Of a stretch of 5,366 bases of DNA, positions 1 through 5,366 are shown piece after piece; position 1 is the first letter of the stretch, and each line of letters starts with the position of its first letter. This DNA comes from Pseudomonadales bacterium. Lineage in GTDB: Bacteria > Pseudomonadota > Gammaproteobacteria > Pseudomonadales > Moraxellaceae. The notes below the pieces were generated by a model, which did not search any database, had not been told where the DNA came from, and saw only the letters and a program-made list of their open reading frames with translations. The stretch is taken from NCBI GenBank assembly GCA_013043915.1, contig JABEVH010000110.1, positions 1-5,366 on the forward strand. The letters run 5' to 3'. The position numbers were made by a program, and so were the translations under genes.

Positions 1-1040
1 TATTTGCCTGGCGTTACACATACGCTGATGGTACCGTCACTCTCGCGCACGACCCCACTTTCATGCAAATCAGGATAAGTCACAGGCGCCGAGGTTTGCA
101 GCCGAACCGTTGCCATCATCTGTGGCAATAATTTATGTCCCGGGTTGGCAATCACGGCATGTACCTCAACCCGATGCGAGTTCGGATCCAGCGCTGCTGC
201 CATACGATCGATCTTGCCGCTAAACTCCTGACCCGGATAGGCATCGACCGTCACGCTGACAGGTTCACCGAGCGCCAGTTGGGCAACCCCGGATTCAGGC
301 ACCTGGGCGACCAGCCAGATCGTATCCAAAGAAGCCAAGGTCAAAGGAGCTGGAGCCGTTCCAGGCTGCACCAGCGTACCGACAGCGGCATTACGTAAAA
401 CCACCTCGGCAGTCATAGGACTCAATACTTCCAGGGTTTTATCGATCTTGCCCTGCTGCAATAAATGATCGACCTGGGCCTCCGAGTAACCCATCACCTG
501 CAACGTACGGCGAGCGGCCTGATAGGAGGCTTCAGCTGAACGTTCATCGGCCAGGGCTTGCTCAACATCCTTGCCGGCACTAGCCTGGATACGCAGCATC
601 GCCTGTGCTCGCTGCAAGGAATTTTGTGCCAGCAGCAGGTTGCTGTGACTGGTCAACACCTGAGAAGCAGCTTGTACCAGATCGGGGCTGTTAATGGTGT
701 AGAGCAGTTGTCCACGACGAACATGATCGCCAACACGCACTGCAATTTTATCGATGATACCGGCATAAGCCGGGTAGACAGTCGTCGTATGATCCTGATC
801 AAAATCGACATAAGCCGGCACAGACATAGCGGGCACAAACTTATGTTGCACCACAGGCTCAACATGGATGGAGCGCATTTGCAGATTGTTAAGTAGCACA
901 CTTTCAGGATCAGCGGGAACCGTGCTATTTGAGGCATGCGTATGATCTACCCTGGCCAGTGAGGCATGCACTTCCCAGCCAGTCAGGCCCATCGCCAGCG
1001 TGATAGCTGCGAACAACGGGGCGCGGTTATACTTGCTCAT
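1..1040 (-). CDS. RND/HlyD-type efflux periplasmic adaptor (membrane fusion protein), 3' end outside window
   Basis: Reading the minus strand from the ATG at 1040-1038 gives 346 uninterrupted codons to the left edge, so the C-terminus is missing. Residues about 7-27 form a hydrophobic segment ending VHAS, a plausible Sec signal peptide or anchor. Then come a first lipoyl-like half (about 88-122, with GIIDKIAVRVGDHVRRGQLL and NSPDLV), an alpha-helical hairpin rich in Gln, Ala and Leu (about 123-200), the second lipoyl half (about 205-235, LSPMTAEVVLRNAAVGTLV) and a beta-barrel region (about 238-315, TIWLVAQVPESGVAQLALGE). The last visible part, VVRESDGTISVCV, resembles the membrane-proximal domain of CusB/CzcB-like adaptors. 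Such adaptors join an inner-membrane RND pump to an outer-membrane channel in the periplasm; pump and channel genes would be expected beyond the left edge (inference). Substrate is not readable: metal and drug adaptors look alike at this level. The start has only a weak ribosome site. It is divergent from the two-component operon, which probably controls it. Confidence 0.9.
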   Translation of the reverse strand, partial: MSKYNRAPLFAAITLAMGLTGWEVHASLARVDHTHASNSTVPADPESVLLNNLQMRSIHVEPVVQHKFVPAMSVPAYVDFDQDHTTTVYPAYAGIIDKIAVRVGDHVRRGQLLYTINSPDLVQAASQVLTSHSNLLLAQNSLQRAQAMLRIQASAGKDVEQALADERSAEASYQAARRTLQVMGYSEAQVDHLLQQGKIDKTLEVLSPMTAEVVLRNAAVGTLVQPGTAPAPLTLASLDTIWLVAQVPESGVAQLALGEPVSVTVDAYPGQEFSGKIDRMAAALDPNSHRVEVHAVIANPGHKLLPQMMATVRLQTSAPVTYPDLHESGVVRESDGTISVCVTPGK

Positions 1041-1148
1041 GGTGAACCGTTCTCAAAAATGAAGTGAACTCATCGACGTGGCGTTAACTTACTCCTGATT
1101 TGCTTACAGCTTCCTTACAAGGAACAGGTATTCAAGGAATTATGATCT
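1041..1148. promoter_or_regulatory. Divergent intergenic region with promoters for the adaptor and the two-component operon
   Basis: This 108-bp region separates two start codons facing away from each other, so it must hold both promoters unless transcription enters from elsewhere. I could not assign convincing -35/-10 pairs in either direction. A good ribosome binding site, AAGGAA at 1134-1139, lies 9 nt before the response regulator ATG. The adaptor side has no strong Shine-Dalgarno. The repeat at 1103-1124 is the most obvious operator candidate. Confidence 0.6.
1103..1124 (+). promoter_or_regulatory. Candidate OmpR-family operator: CTTACA-N5-CTTACA direct repeat overlapped by an inverted repeat
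   Basis: Two identical hexamers, CTTACA at 1103-1108 and 1114-1119, start exactly 11 bp apart. That is one helical turn, the spacing used by OmpR/PhoB-class dimers bound head-to-tail; the PmrA box (YTTAAK-N5-YTTAAK) has the same layout. The second hexamer is also inside a perfect inverted repeat, TTCCTT-AC-AAGGAA (1111-1124). The adjacent gene encodes a regulator of this class, so autoregulation and control of the divergent adaptor are likely. This is inference from repeat geometry and context. Confidence 0.5.
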
Positions 1149-1817
1149 ATGCGTATTCTTCTGGTCGAAGATGATGCCGATCTTGGTTACGGCATCCAGT
1201 TAGGCTTGCATAAGCAGGGTCATACCGTGGATTTGGTCGAAGATGGACTCTCAGCCAATCACTGGTTGCTCACCCAGCTTTATGATGTAGTCATCCTCGA
1301 TATAGGCTTACCGCGCATGTCGGGACTGGAGGTACTTAAAACCCTGCGCTTGCGCAAATCAGATATACCGGTCCTGCTGCTCACGGCCCGCGATAGTATT
1401 ACTGACCGCGTTGAAGGCCTGGATGCCGGTGCTGATGATTACCTGGTCAAACCATTCTCCATGGAAGAGTTCTCTGCACGGGTGCGTGCCTTATTGCGTC
1501 GTGGTACCGGTACCTCTGCCATACTGACCTGTGGCAAATTGCAGGTGGATACGCGCAACCACAGTGTGTCCGTAGAAGATGAGCTTATTAAAATTACGCC
1601 TCGTGACTATGTACTTCTGGAAGTTCTTCTCCTGCACCCAGGCCAATTGGTACCCAAAGATGATCTGATACAACGTTTCAGCTCCTGGGATAATGAGCTT
1701 GGTGGCAACGCCATTGAAGTTTCGATTTTCCGGCTAAGAAAAAAACTTGAACCTTACGGCATTGCCATCCAGACCGTACGAGGTGCCGGCTACCTTATTA
1801 CAGAAGTCCAGCCATGA
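1149..1817 (+). CDS. OmpR/PhoB-class response regulator (QseB/PmrA/TctD-like)
   Basis: A 222-aa cytoplasmic transcription factor of normal family length. The receiver domain (about 1-117) has the acidic pair D8/D9, phospho-acceptor D51 (VVILDIGLP), T79 (LLLTARD) and K101 (YLVKPF), so all phosphotransfer residues are present. The C-terminal winged helix-turn-helix (about 126-219) contains the recognition-helix segment NAIEVSIFRLRKKL (187-200) and the wing TVRGAGYLI. ATG at 1149 is chosen because AAGGAA lies 9 nt upstream and the protein starts with the canonical MRILLVEDD; the ATG at 1142 is in another frame and soon stops. Its TGA overlaps the kinase ATG (ATGA), indicating translational coupling. 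The kinase should phosphorylate D51, and the regulator probably binds the repeat at 1103-1124. The sequence falls in the QseB/PmrA/TctD group, but the exact orthologue cannot be assigned and no symbol is given. Confidence 0.95.
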   Translation: MRILLVEDDADLGYGIQLGLHKQGHTVDLVEDGLSANHWLLTQLYDVVILDIGLPRMSGLEVLKTLRLRKSDIPVLLLTARDSITDRVEGLDAGADDYLVKPFSMEEFSARVRALLRRGTGTSAILTCGKLQVDTRNHSVSVEDELIKITPRDYVLLEVLLLHPGQLVPKDDLIQRFSSWDNELGGNAIEVSIFRLRKKLEPYGIAIQTVRGAGYLITEVQP

Positions 1818-3184
1818 CACCTCCATCCATTAAAAAAAACCTGCTGGCCTGGCTACTGATTCCCTTACTAAGCCTATTGGGCGTAATCAGCCTCAACGCT
1901 TACTATCGCAGCATCCATATTTCAGAAACTGTCTATGACCGGGCGCTGTATGACAGCGTTCTCACCCTAGGTATTTTAGTGCACTCGCACGCAGGCCACG
2001 TGACCGTTGATCTCCCTCCCATAGCCAGACGCATGTTAGAAGTTGATCCCATGGACAGCATCTACTATGCCGTCAAAACACTGGATGGTCGAACTTTACA
2101 AGGAGATGCCACCCTTCCCCTAGGCCCGGTGCTGCATGCCCGAGATGAGGTACCGGTATTTTTTGATGGCCAGCATCAGGGAATAGCTATACGCATTTCA
2201 GCAGCACGCATTTATGCCCAGGGTGATAACACGCAACCGGTCATTGTCGAAGTTGCTGAAACCTTAAAAAAACGCCAGGCCATGGCGCGTGAAATCCTTC
2301 AGCAAAGCATTGCTCCTGTGCTTTTTTTTCTATTGCTAGCGACCCTGGTCGTAGGGTACGCCGTGCATAGAGCACTACGTCCCCTACTCCGTTTATCCGA
2401 AACGGTCAATCAACGTTCCAGCCTGGACTTTCATCCTTTGCCTACCGATACCGTACCCGATGAAGTACGTCCCTTAACTACCGCCTTTAATACCCTGATC
2501 CAGCGCTTTGAAGCCAGCTATACCTCGCAAAAACGGCTAGTATCCAATGCTGCCCACCAACTGCGTACGCCGGTGGCAGGCATGCGGGTACTGATCGAAG
2601 CTGAATTACTGGACTGTCCCGTTGCCCAGCAACCCCCCATTCTGCAACGATTGCACCAGTCTGTATTGCGTATGTCCCGCCTGGTAACCCAGTTGTTGAG
2701 CCTGTCACGTGCTGAACCAGGTTTACCAATCGACATGACCACCTTGGATCTCTCTGCATTACTTCGCCAGGTGATCGATGCCTATGCCCCTCTGGCCATG
2801 GCCCGAAACATATCCTTGCAGGCGACCCTGGATCATGACCTTATCATGAAGGGCCATGCCGTCATGTTGGCAGAAATGCTGGGCAACCTGATCGACAATG
2901 CCCTGCGCTACAGCCCGGAGTCCTCTCAGGTCAAAATCAGTACGAGCAAAAGCGCAACCGCCCTGATCATTCATATCGAAGATGCCGGCTCCGGTATTGA
3001 CGCCTCAGACGTTGACAGGATCTTTGAACGATTCTACCGAGGCCAAAACGTAAGTTCAGAAGGTACCGGTCTAGGCCTGGCTATCGTCAAGGAAATCGCT
3101 GATGCCCATGGAGCTCGCGTCAGCCTAGCCTCTTGCCTGCATACCTCAGGTACGCTGGTTGAAGTAGAAATTCCAAGGCTTTAA
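1814..3184 (+). CDS. Membrane sensor histidine kinase (TctE/QseC-like, 2CSK_N sensor domain)
   Basis: A 456-aa inner-membrane kinase, intact. The first transmembrane helix lies at about 9-31 and the second at about 166-186. Between them is a periplasmic domain (about 32-160) with features of the 2CSK_N family found in TctE: YDRALYDSVLTLG, LPPIARRMLEVDPMDSIYYAV and GDATLPL. A HAMP linker follows (about 187-238), then the dimerisation/phosphoacceptor region with H248 in SNAAHQLRTPVAGM. The ATPase domain has the N box (N358, N362 in GNLIDNALRYSP), G1 (EDAGSGID, D390), F box (FERFYRG, 404-410) and G2 (GTGLGLAI, 417-424). All motifs for autophosphorylation are present. Its ATG overlaps the response-regulator stop by 4 bp, so the two are co-translated partners. 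TctE proper senses tricarboxylates, but here the divergent neighbour is an efflux adaptor, so the signal may be a metal or toxic compound (inference). Confidence 0.95.
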   Translation: MTPPSIKKNLLAWLLIPLLSLLGVISLNAYYRSIHISETVYDRALYDSVLTLGILVHSHAGHVTVDLPPIARRMLEVDPMDSIYYAVKTLDGRTLQGDATLPLGPVLHARDEVPVFFDGQHQGIAIRISAARIYAQGDNTQPVIVEVAETLKKRQAMAREILQQSIAPVLFFLLLATLVVGYAVHRALRPLLRLSETVNQRSSLDFHPLPTDTVPDEVRPLTTAFNTLIQRFEASYTSQKRLVSNAAHQLRTPVAGMRVLIEAELLDCPVAQQPPILQRLHQSVLRMSRLVTQLLSLSRAEPGLPIDMTTLDLSALLRQVIDAYAPLAMARNISLQATLDHDLIMKGHAVMLAEMLGNLIDNALRYSPESSQVKISTSKSATALIIHIEDAGSGIDASDVDRIFERFYRGQNVSSEGTGLGLAIVKEIADAHGARVSLASCLHTSGTLVEVEIPRL

Positions 3185-3420
3185 GTGCGGCCTCGAACAG
3201 ACCATCTGCGATGGACTGTCTATTATTCATACGTGATCGTACGCCTCGTTGCAGCACGATATAGAAAACATTGACAGACTTAAAAACAACATCGCACGGG
3301 TCACAGGTGCTTCGGGTGTGGCCACGCTACTTGGACTGCAAACCTTGTTATTGGAAATGTCTATCCGCAACTCCGACTTAAATTGTGTGAATAAAAACCT
3401 CACTAACAAAAGTAATTTAT
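3185..3420. other. Intergenic gap upstream of the oleate hydratase
   Basis: 236 bp between the kinase stop and the hydratase start. The left end holds the hairpin at 3197-3219. The rest becomes AT-rich toward the hydratase and presumably contains its promoter, but I found no -35/-10 pair worth calling: TTGACA at 3271-3276 has no -10 match at 16-18 bp. A TTG-initiated frame (3249-3437) and an opposite ATG frame (3457-3227) are open here, but neither has a recognisable product. Confidence 0.5.
3197..3225 (+). terminator. Hairpin after the two-component operon, possible weak terminator
   Basis: The arms at 3197-3206 and 3210-3219 form a 10-position stem with one A-A mismatch (3201/3215) and a 3-nt TGC loop, starting 12 nt after the kinase stop. 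The sequence that follows, TCTATTATT, is only moderately T-rich, so an efficient Rho-independent terminator is uncertain. The position just after an operon supports a role in ending or stabilising the transcript. Confidence 0.4.
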
Positions 3421-5013
3421 ATGAAAACAAATATTGATAAAAACCCAAAAGATGCAAGCGTGTATCTAATTGGCGGTGGAATTTCCTCGCTTGCCAGTGC
3501 TGTGTATTTGGAAAAAGATGCCGGGGTGCCTGGAAAGAATATCTATATTATTGAAAAGGACAATATACTCGGAGGCGCCTGCGACGGAGCAGGCAATAGT
3601 GAAGAAGGCTTTGTTGTAAGAGGCGGAAGAATGCTTGAAATGCATTATGAATGTTTTTGGGAATTACTTTCGCACATACCGTCTTTGGAAGATCCCAACG
3701 TCTCTGTACGCGATGAATCTTATGAGTTTAATAAGCGGTTTGTCCCCAACGCCCAGGCAAGGCTTCTTAACATGGGTAAAAAATTGGATGTATCGTCTTA
3801 TGGTTTATCACTAGGTCAACAGGCTGATTTCGTAAAGCTCATTTTTGTCACAGAACGTTCTTTGGGGAATAGTCGAATTGAAGACTGGTTTGACTCAAGA
3901 TTCTTTGATACCAATTTTTGGTTTATCTGGTCATCTTTGTTTGCCTTCCAGAATTGTAGCAGTGTTGCCGAGATGAGACGATATTTGAAACGTTTCATTC
4001 ATCTTGTTAATGGCCTCCATAAGTTAGGTGGAGTCATGCGTACAAAGTACAATCAATATGACTCTGTTATTCGGCCCATGAAAAAATATTTGGAAGAAAA
4101 AGGCGTAAATTTCAGTATGGGTAGTGAGGTTACCGATATAGATTTTGACTTTTCGGATGGAAAAAAAACTGCAACCGTGCTGCACTTTGTAGATCAGAGT
4201 GACATCGTACTCGGAAGTAATGATTTTGTATTCTTTACCAATGGTTCCATAACGGATGCTTCAGATCAGGGAACTTGGAATACAGCAGCCATACTCCATG
4301 GAGTTTCGGAGTCTGGTTCCTGGACTCTTTGGAAGAAAATCGCTGAAAAAGATCCCTATTTTGGCCATCCAGATGTCTTTTGCAAAAACATAGATTTACA
4401 AAAATGGTATTCATTCACGGCAACCATGAACGATACGACGTTCCATGACTATATGGAAAACTTCTCAGGCAATGTTGATGGGACCGGTGGACTAGTAACG
4501 CTGGTCGACTCAAATTGGTTGATGTCCTTTGTCATTGCTCGCCAACCTCATTTCCCTAACCAACTTGATGATGTCAAGATTTTCTGGGGTTATGGTCTAT
4601 ATCCTGATAGAAAAGGAAACTTTGTCGACAAAACAATGGCTGAATGTACAGGCGCTGAAATGCTGGAAGAACTGTATTACCATTTAAAAATACAAAATTT
4701 AATGAAACCAGTCACCGAGGCCCATAAAATCAATTGCATTCCCGTGGCAATGCCATTTATTGACAGCTTGTTTATGCCTCGCGAAAGGGGCGATCGACCT
4801 GATGTTATACCCCAAGGATCTACCAACTTTGCTTTCTTGGGTCAATTTGCCGAAGCGCCAAAAGATTGTGTTTTTACCGTTGAATACTCGGTAAGAACTG
4901 CGCAGATGGCCGTTTATGGACTGTTTGAAACCGGTAAAACCGTACACCCTATGTACGAACCTACGCATAATCCAATACATCTCATAGCAGCGATGGAAGC
5001 TATTCGTAGTTGA
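3421..5013 (+). CDS. ohyA: Oleate hydratase (FAD-dependent, MCRA / 67 kDa myosin-cross-reactive antigen family), short form
   Basis: Oleate hydratases add water to the cis-9 double bond of free unsaturated fatty acids, giving 10-hydroxystearate from oleate (EC 4.2.1.53); the flavin has a structural or positioning role. Family marks are the N-terminal dinucleotide fold LIGGGISSLASAVYL (16-30), GGACDGAG (51-58), the RGGR loop (67-70), AEMRRYLKRFIH with the conserved catalytic-site Tyr188, NQYDS (211-215), FFTNGSITD (271-279), DSNWLMSF (363-370), IPVAMPF and the C-terminal FAD contact FLGQFAEAP...FTVEYSVRTAQ (472-495). Position 71, after RGGR, is Met where enzymes such as the Staphylococcus and Elizabethkingia ones have a catalytic Glu. 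ATG 3421 is used because an in-frame stop lies at 3388; its ribosome site is weak. At 530 aa it is shorter than the roughly 590-aa Firmicute forms, and its stop lies in IS-end-like sequence, so a few to about 40 C-terminal residues may be lost. Base composition is more AT-rich than the left-hand genes, suggesting transfer. Symbol is by family, not proven orthology. Confidence 0.93.
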   Translation: MKTNIDKNPKDASVYLIGGGISSLASAVYLEKDAGVPGKNIYIIEKDNILGGACDGAGNSEEGFVVRGGRMLEMHYECFWELLSHIPSLEDPNVSVRDESYEFNKRFVPNAQARLLNMGKKLDVSSYGLSLGQQADFVKLIFVTERSLGNSRIEDWFDSRFFDTNFWFIWSSLFAFQNCSSVAEMRRYLKRFIHLVNGLHKLGGVMRTKYNQYDSVIRPMKKYLEEKGVNFSMGSEVTDIDFDFSDGKKTATVLHFVDQSDIVLGSNDFVFFTNGSITDASDQGTWNTAAILHGVSESGSWTLWKKIAEKDPYFGHPDVFCKNIDLQKWYSFTATMNDTTFHDYMENFSGNVDGTGGLVTLVDSNWLMSFVIARQPHFPNQLDDVKIFWGYGLYPDRKGNFVDKTMAECTGAEMLEELYYHLKIQNLMKPVTEAHKINCIPVAMPFIDSLFMPRERGDRPDVIPQGSTNFAFLGQFAEAPKDCVFTVEYSVRTAQMAVYGLFETGKTVHPMYEPTHNPIHLIAAMEAIRS

Positions 5014-5049
5014 CATCCTCCCCGCTCATCAATCGATGACTGCCGCTTA
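5009..5049 (-). mobile_element. Right end of a decayed IS200/IS605-type element
   Basis: The plus strand reads TTGACATCCTCCCCGC from 5010, which on the minus strand is an element end finishing GCGGGGAGGATGTCAA. I recognise this type of terminus from IS200/IS605-family right ends downstream of tnpB. Just inside is a subterminal palindrome, TCATC-AATC-GATGA (5026-5039), the kind of hairpin that single-strand transposases (TnpA) recognise. It sits directly downstream of the tnpB remnant in the right orientation. The exact last base is uncertain by a few nucleotides. No tnpA gene or left end is visible. Confidence 0.65.
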
Positions 5050-5160
5050 CGCAGGCCCCTGAAAAGAAAGGGGTCTATGGGCAAGACACTCATGTCCGCG
5101 CGCGAGAATGTTCCTAGCGGCATGGATGTCGCGGTCGTGAGTGCTACTGCACTCACCACA
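5012..5160 (-). ncRNA. Possible residual omega-RNA (reRNA) scaffold of the TnpB element
   Basis: In IS200/IS605 elements the TnpB guide RNA is transcribed from the 3' part of tnpB through the right end, and the guide is the flanking host sequence. Both parts are still here: the tnpB 3' end and the element terminus. A stem GGCCCCT/AGGGGTC (5053-5059 with 5068-5074, one G-T wobble, 8-nt loop) and the hairpin at 5026-5039 could be scaffold structure. The guide would be antisense to about 4992-5011, the last codons of the hydratase. No promoter or expression evidence is visible; the 5' boundary is arbitrary. Speculative. Confidence 0.25.
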
Positions 5161-5216
5161 AGTCCATTCCCTTATCTGTCAATCTGCTCTACCTTTCGGA
5201 CGATACAGCCACAGCA
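5047..5216 (-). pseudogene. tnpB: TnpB (IS200/IS605 RNA-guided nuclease) C-terminal remnant, frameshifted
   Basis: On the minus strand, codons from 5175 to the TAA at 5049-5047 read IREWTCGEC, SSTHDRDIHAARN, ILARGHECLA and a short tail. This is the second zinc-ribbon CxxC followed by the RuvC-III HDRD motif typical of TnpB C-termini. Upstream, in another frame, 5216-5178 reads CCGCIVRKVEQID, matching the first CxxC pair and the usual linker before IREWTC. Removing the two bases at 5176-5177 joins both into one frame (VEQID-IREWTC), so a 2-nt insertion broke the gene. A full TnpB has about 370-400 residues; only about the last 57 remain, and similarity stops at 5216, near where the IS110 element starts. 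It cannot encode an active nuclease. Confidence 0.85.
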
Positions 5217-5236
5217 CCTGAGCCTTTAAGGGTATG

Positions 5237-5310
5237 GTCGCCCCCTCCCCGAAACGGCATCAACGTACCACAGTAAGGTTTCTTAGAACCAACATCGAAG
5301 AGAGGGCGAC
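5237..5310 (+). promoter_or_regulatory. Inverted repeat that can pair with the IS110 transposase ribosome binding site
   Basis: GTCGCCCCCTC at 5237-5247 can pair with GAGGGCGAC at 5302-5310 if two C bases bulge out, giving nine base pairs. The right arm covers the purine-rich GAGAGGG Shine-Dalgarno (5300-5306) just before the ATG at 5314. In a transcript starting upstream the pairing could hide the ribosome site and limit transposase synthesis. It could instead be part of a transposase binding site. The complementarity is seen; the function is inferred. Confidence 0.4.
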
Positions 5311-5313
5311 ATC

Positions 5314-5366
5314 ATGAAGATTACAACGATTGGCCTAGATTTGGCGAAGAATGTTTTTCAGGTGCA
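5314..5366 (+). CDS. IS110-family transposase, N-terminus only (cut by window edge)
   Basis: Seventeen codons are visible, MKITTIGLDLAKNVFQV, then the window ends. This is the characteristic opening of IS110/IS1111-type transposases, whose DEDD (RuvC-like) domain starts at the protein N-terminus; D9 in GLDLAK is the expected first catalytic aspartate. A good Shine-Dalgarno, GAGAGGG (5300-5306), lies 7 nt upstream of ATG. These enzymes act with a structured bridge RNA encoded in the element's noncoding DNA. Whether the gene is intact, and which subgroup it belongs to, cannot be told from this fragment. Confidence 0.85.
   Translation, partial: MKITTIGLDLAKNVFQV

Larger units (their letters stand above)
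5217..5366 (+). mobile_element. Left end of an IS110-family insertion sequence (continues beyond window)
   Basis: The transposase start at 5314 identifies an IS110-family element, and loss of TnpB similarity after 5216 places its left boundary between about 5217 and 5237. That leaves only about 77-97 nt of left-end noncoding DNA. IS110-group elements hold their bridge RNA in a longer left end, while IS1111-type relatives place the RNA near the right end, so the short leader fits the latter better (inference). IS110 elements usually lack ordinary terminal inverted repeats and make little or no target duplication, so the exact edge cannot be fixed from one side. Confidence 0.65.

Noticed and set aside
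135..937. Plus-strand ORFs at 135-398 and 558-896 and a minus-strand ORF at 653-937
   Set aside because: All lie over the adaptor coding frame, which reads continuously with recognisable domains; they are out-of-frame shadows.
1088..1093. CTTACT as a possible third operator half-site
   Set aside because: It lies 15 bp from the first CTTACA, off the 11-bp register, and has one mismatch.
1142..1174. Alternative ATG at 1142 for the response regulator
   Set aside because: It is in a different frame and reaches a stop after ten codons; the ATG at 1149 gives the canonical N-terminus.
3271..3276. TTGACA as a -35 box for the hydratase
   Set aside because: No acceptable -10 hexamer occurs 16-18 bp downstream, and the site is about 145 bp from the start codon.
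3249..3437. Open frame of 62 codons beginning TTG between kinase and hydratase, overlapping the hydratase start
   Set aside because: It has no ATG start, no clear ribosome site and no family I recognise, and it overlaps the better supported gene. It could be a leader peptide or gene remnant, but nothing supports that.
3227..3457. Minus-strand ORF of 76 codons in the same gap
   Set aside because: It overlaps the hydratase start, shows no domain, and its hydrophobic stretch may simply reflect AT-rich complementary sequence.
4914..5159. Minus-strand ORF of 81 codons across the hydratase end and IS remnant
   Set aside because: It is out of frame with the TnpB homology and runs through the IS junction into antisense hydratase sequence, so it is a chance reading.

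Overview
The window looks like a proteobacterial chromosomal segment that passes from ordinary regulatory and envelope genes into an accessory, insertion-sequence-rich end. The proteobacterial guess rests on an RND-type periplasmic adaptor, a TctD/TctE- or QseB/QseC-like two-component pair, and two gene styles common there (an IS110-family transposase and a short oleate hydratase). I cannot name a genus from the sequence.

Left part (1-3184). A periplasmic adaptor (membrane fusion protein, HlyD/RND type) is read on the minus strand and runs off the left edge. A 108-bp divergent intergenic region separates it from a plus-strand two-component operon: an OmpR/PhoB-class response regulator (1149-1817) and its sensor histidine kinase (1814-3184), coupled by a 4-bp ATGA overlap. 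The intergenic region carries an 11-bp-spaced direct repeat, CTTACA-N5-CTTACA. This is the architecture expected for a tandem OmpR-family dimer site, so the likely circuit is sensor -> regulator -> divergent efflux genes plus autoregulation (inference).

Middle part (3185-5013). After a hairpin that may end the operon comes a 236-bp gap and then a FAD-dependent oleate hydratase (MCRA family) of 530 aa. It is clearly more AT-rich than the genes to its left. The catalytic-loop glutamate of the best-studied family members is a methionine here, as I recall for the short monomeric Rhodococcus-type branch.

Right part (about 5009-5366). The stop codon of the oleate hydratase lies in sequence resembling the right end of an IS200/IS605-type element. 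Behind that end, on the minus strand, is the decayed C-terminus of a TnpB nuclease: zinc-ribbon cysteines and the RuvC-III HDRD motif remain, but a 2-nt insertion breaks the frame. The tnpB remnant is interrupted by the left end of an IS110-family element whose transposase begins at 5314 and leaves the window. So there is a nested IS structure at the 3' end of the hydratase. A leftover omega-RNA-like locus pointing antisense into that gene is possible but unproven.

No tRNA, rRNA or CRISPR array was seen.
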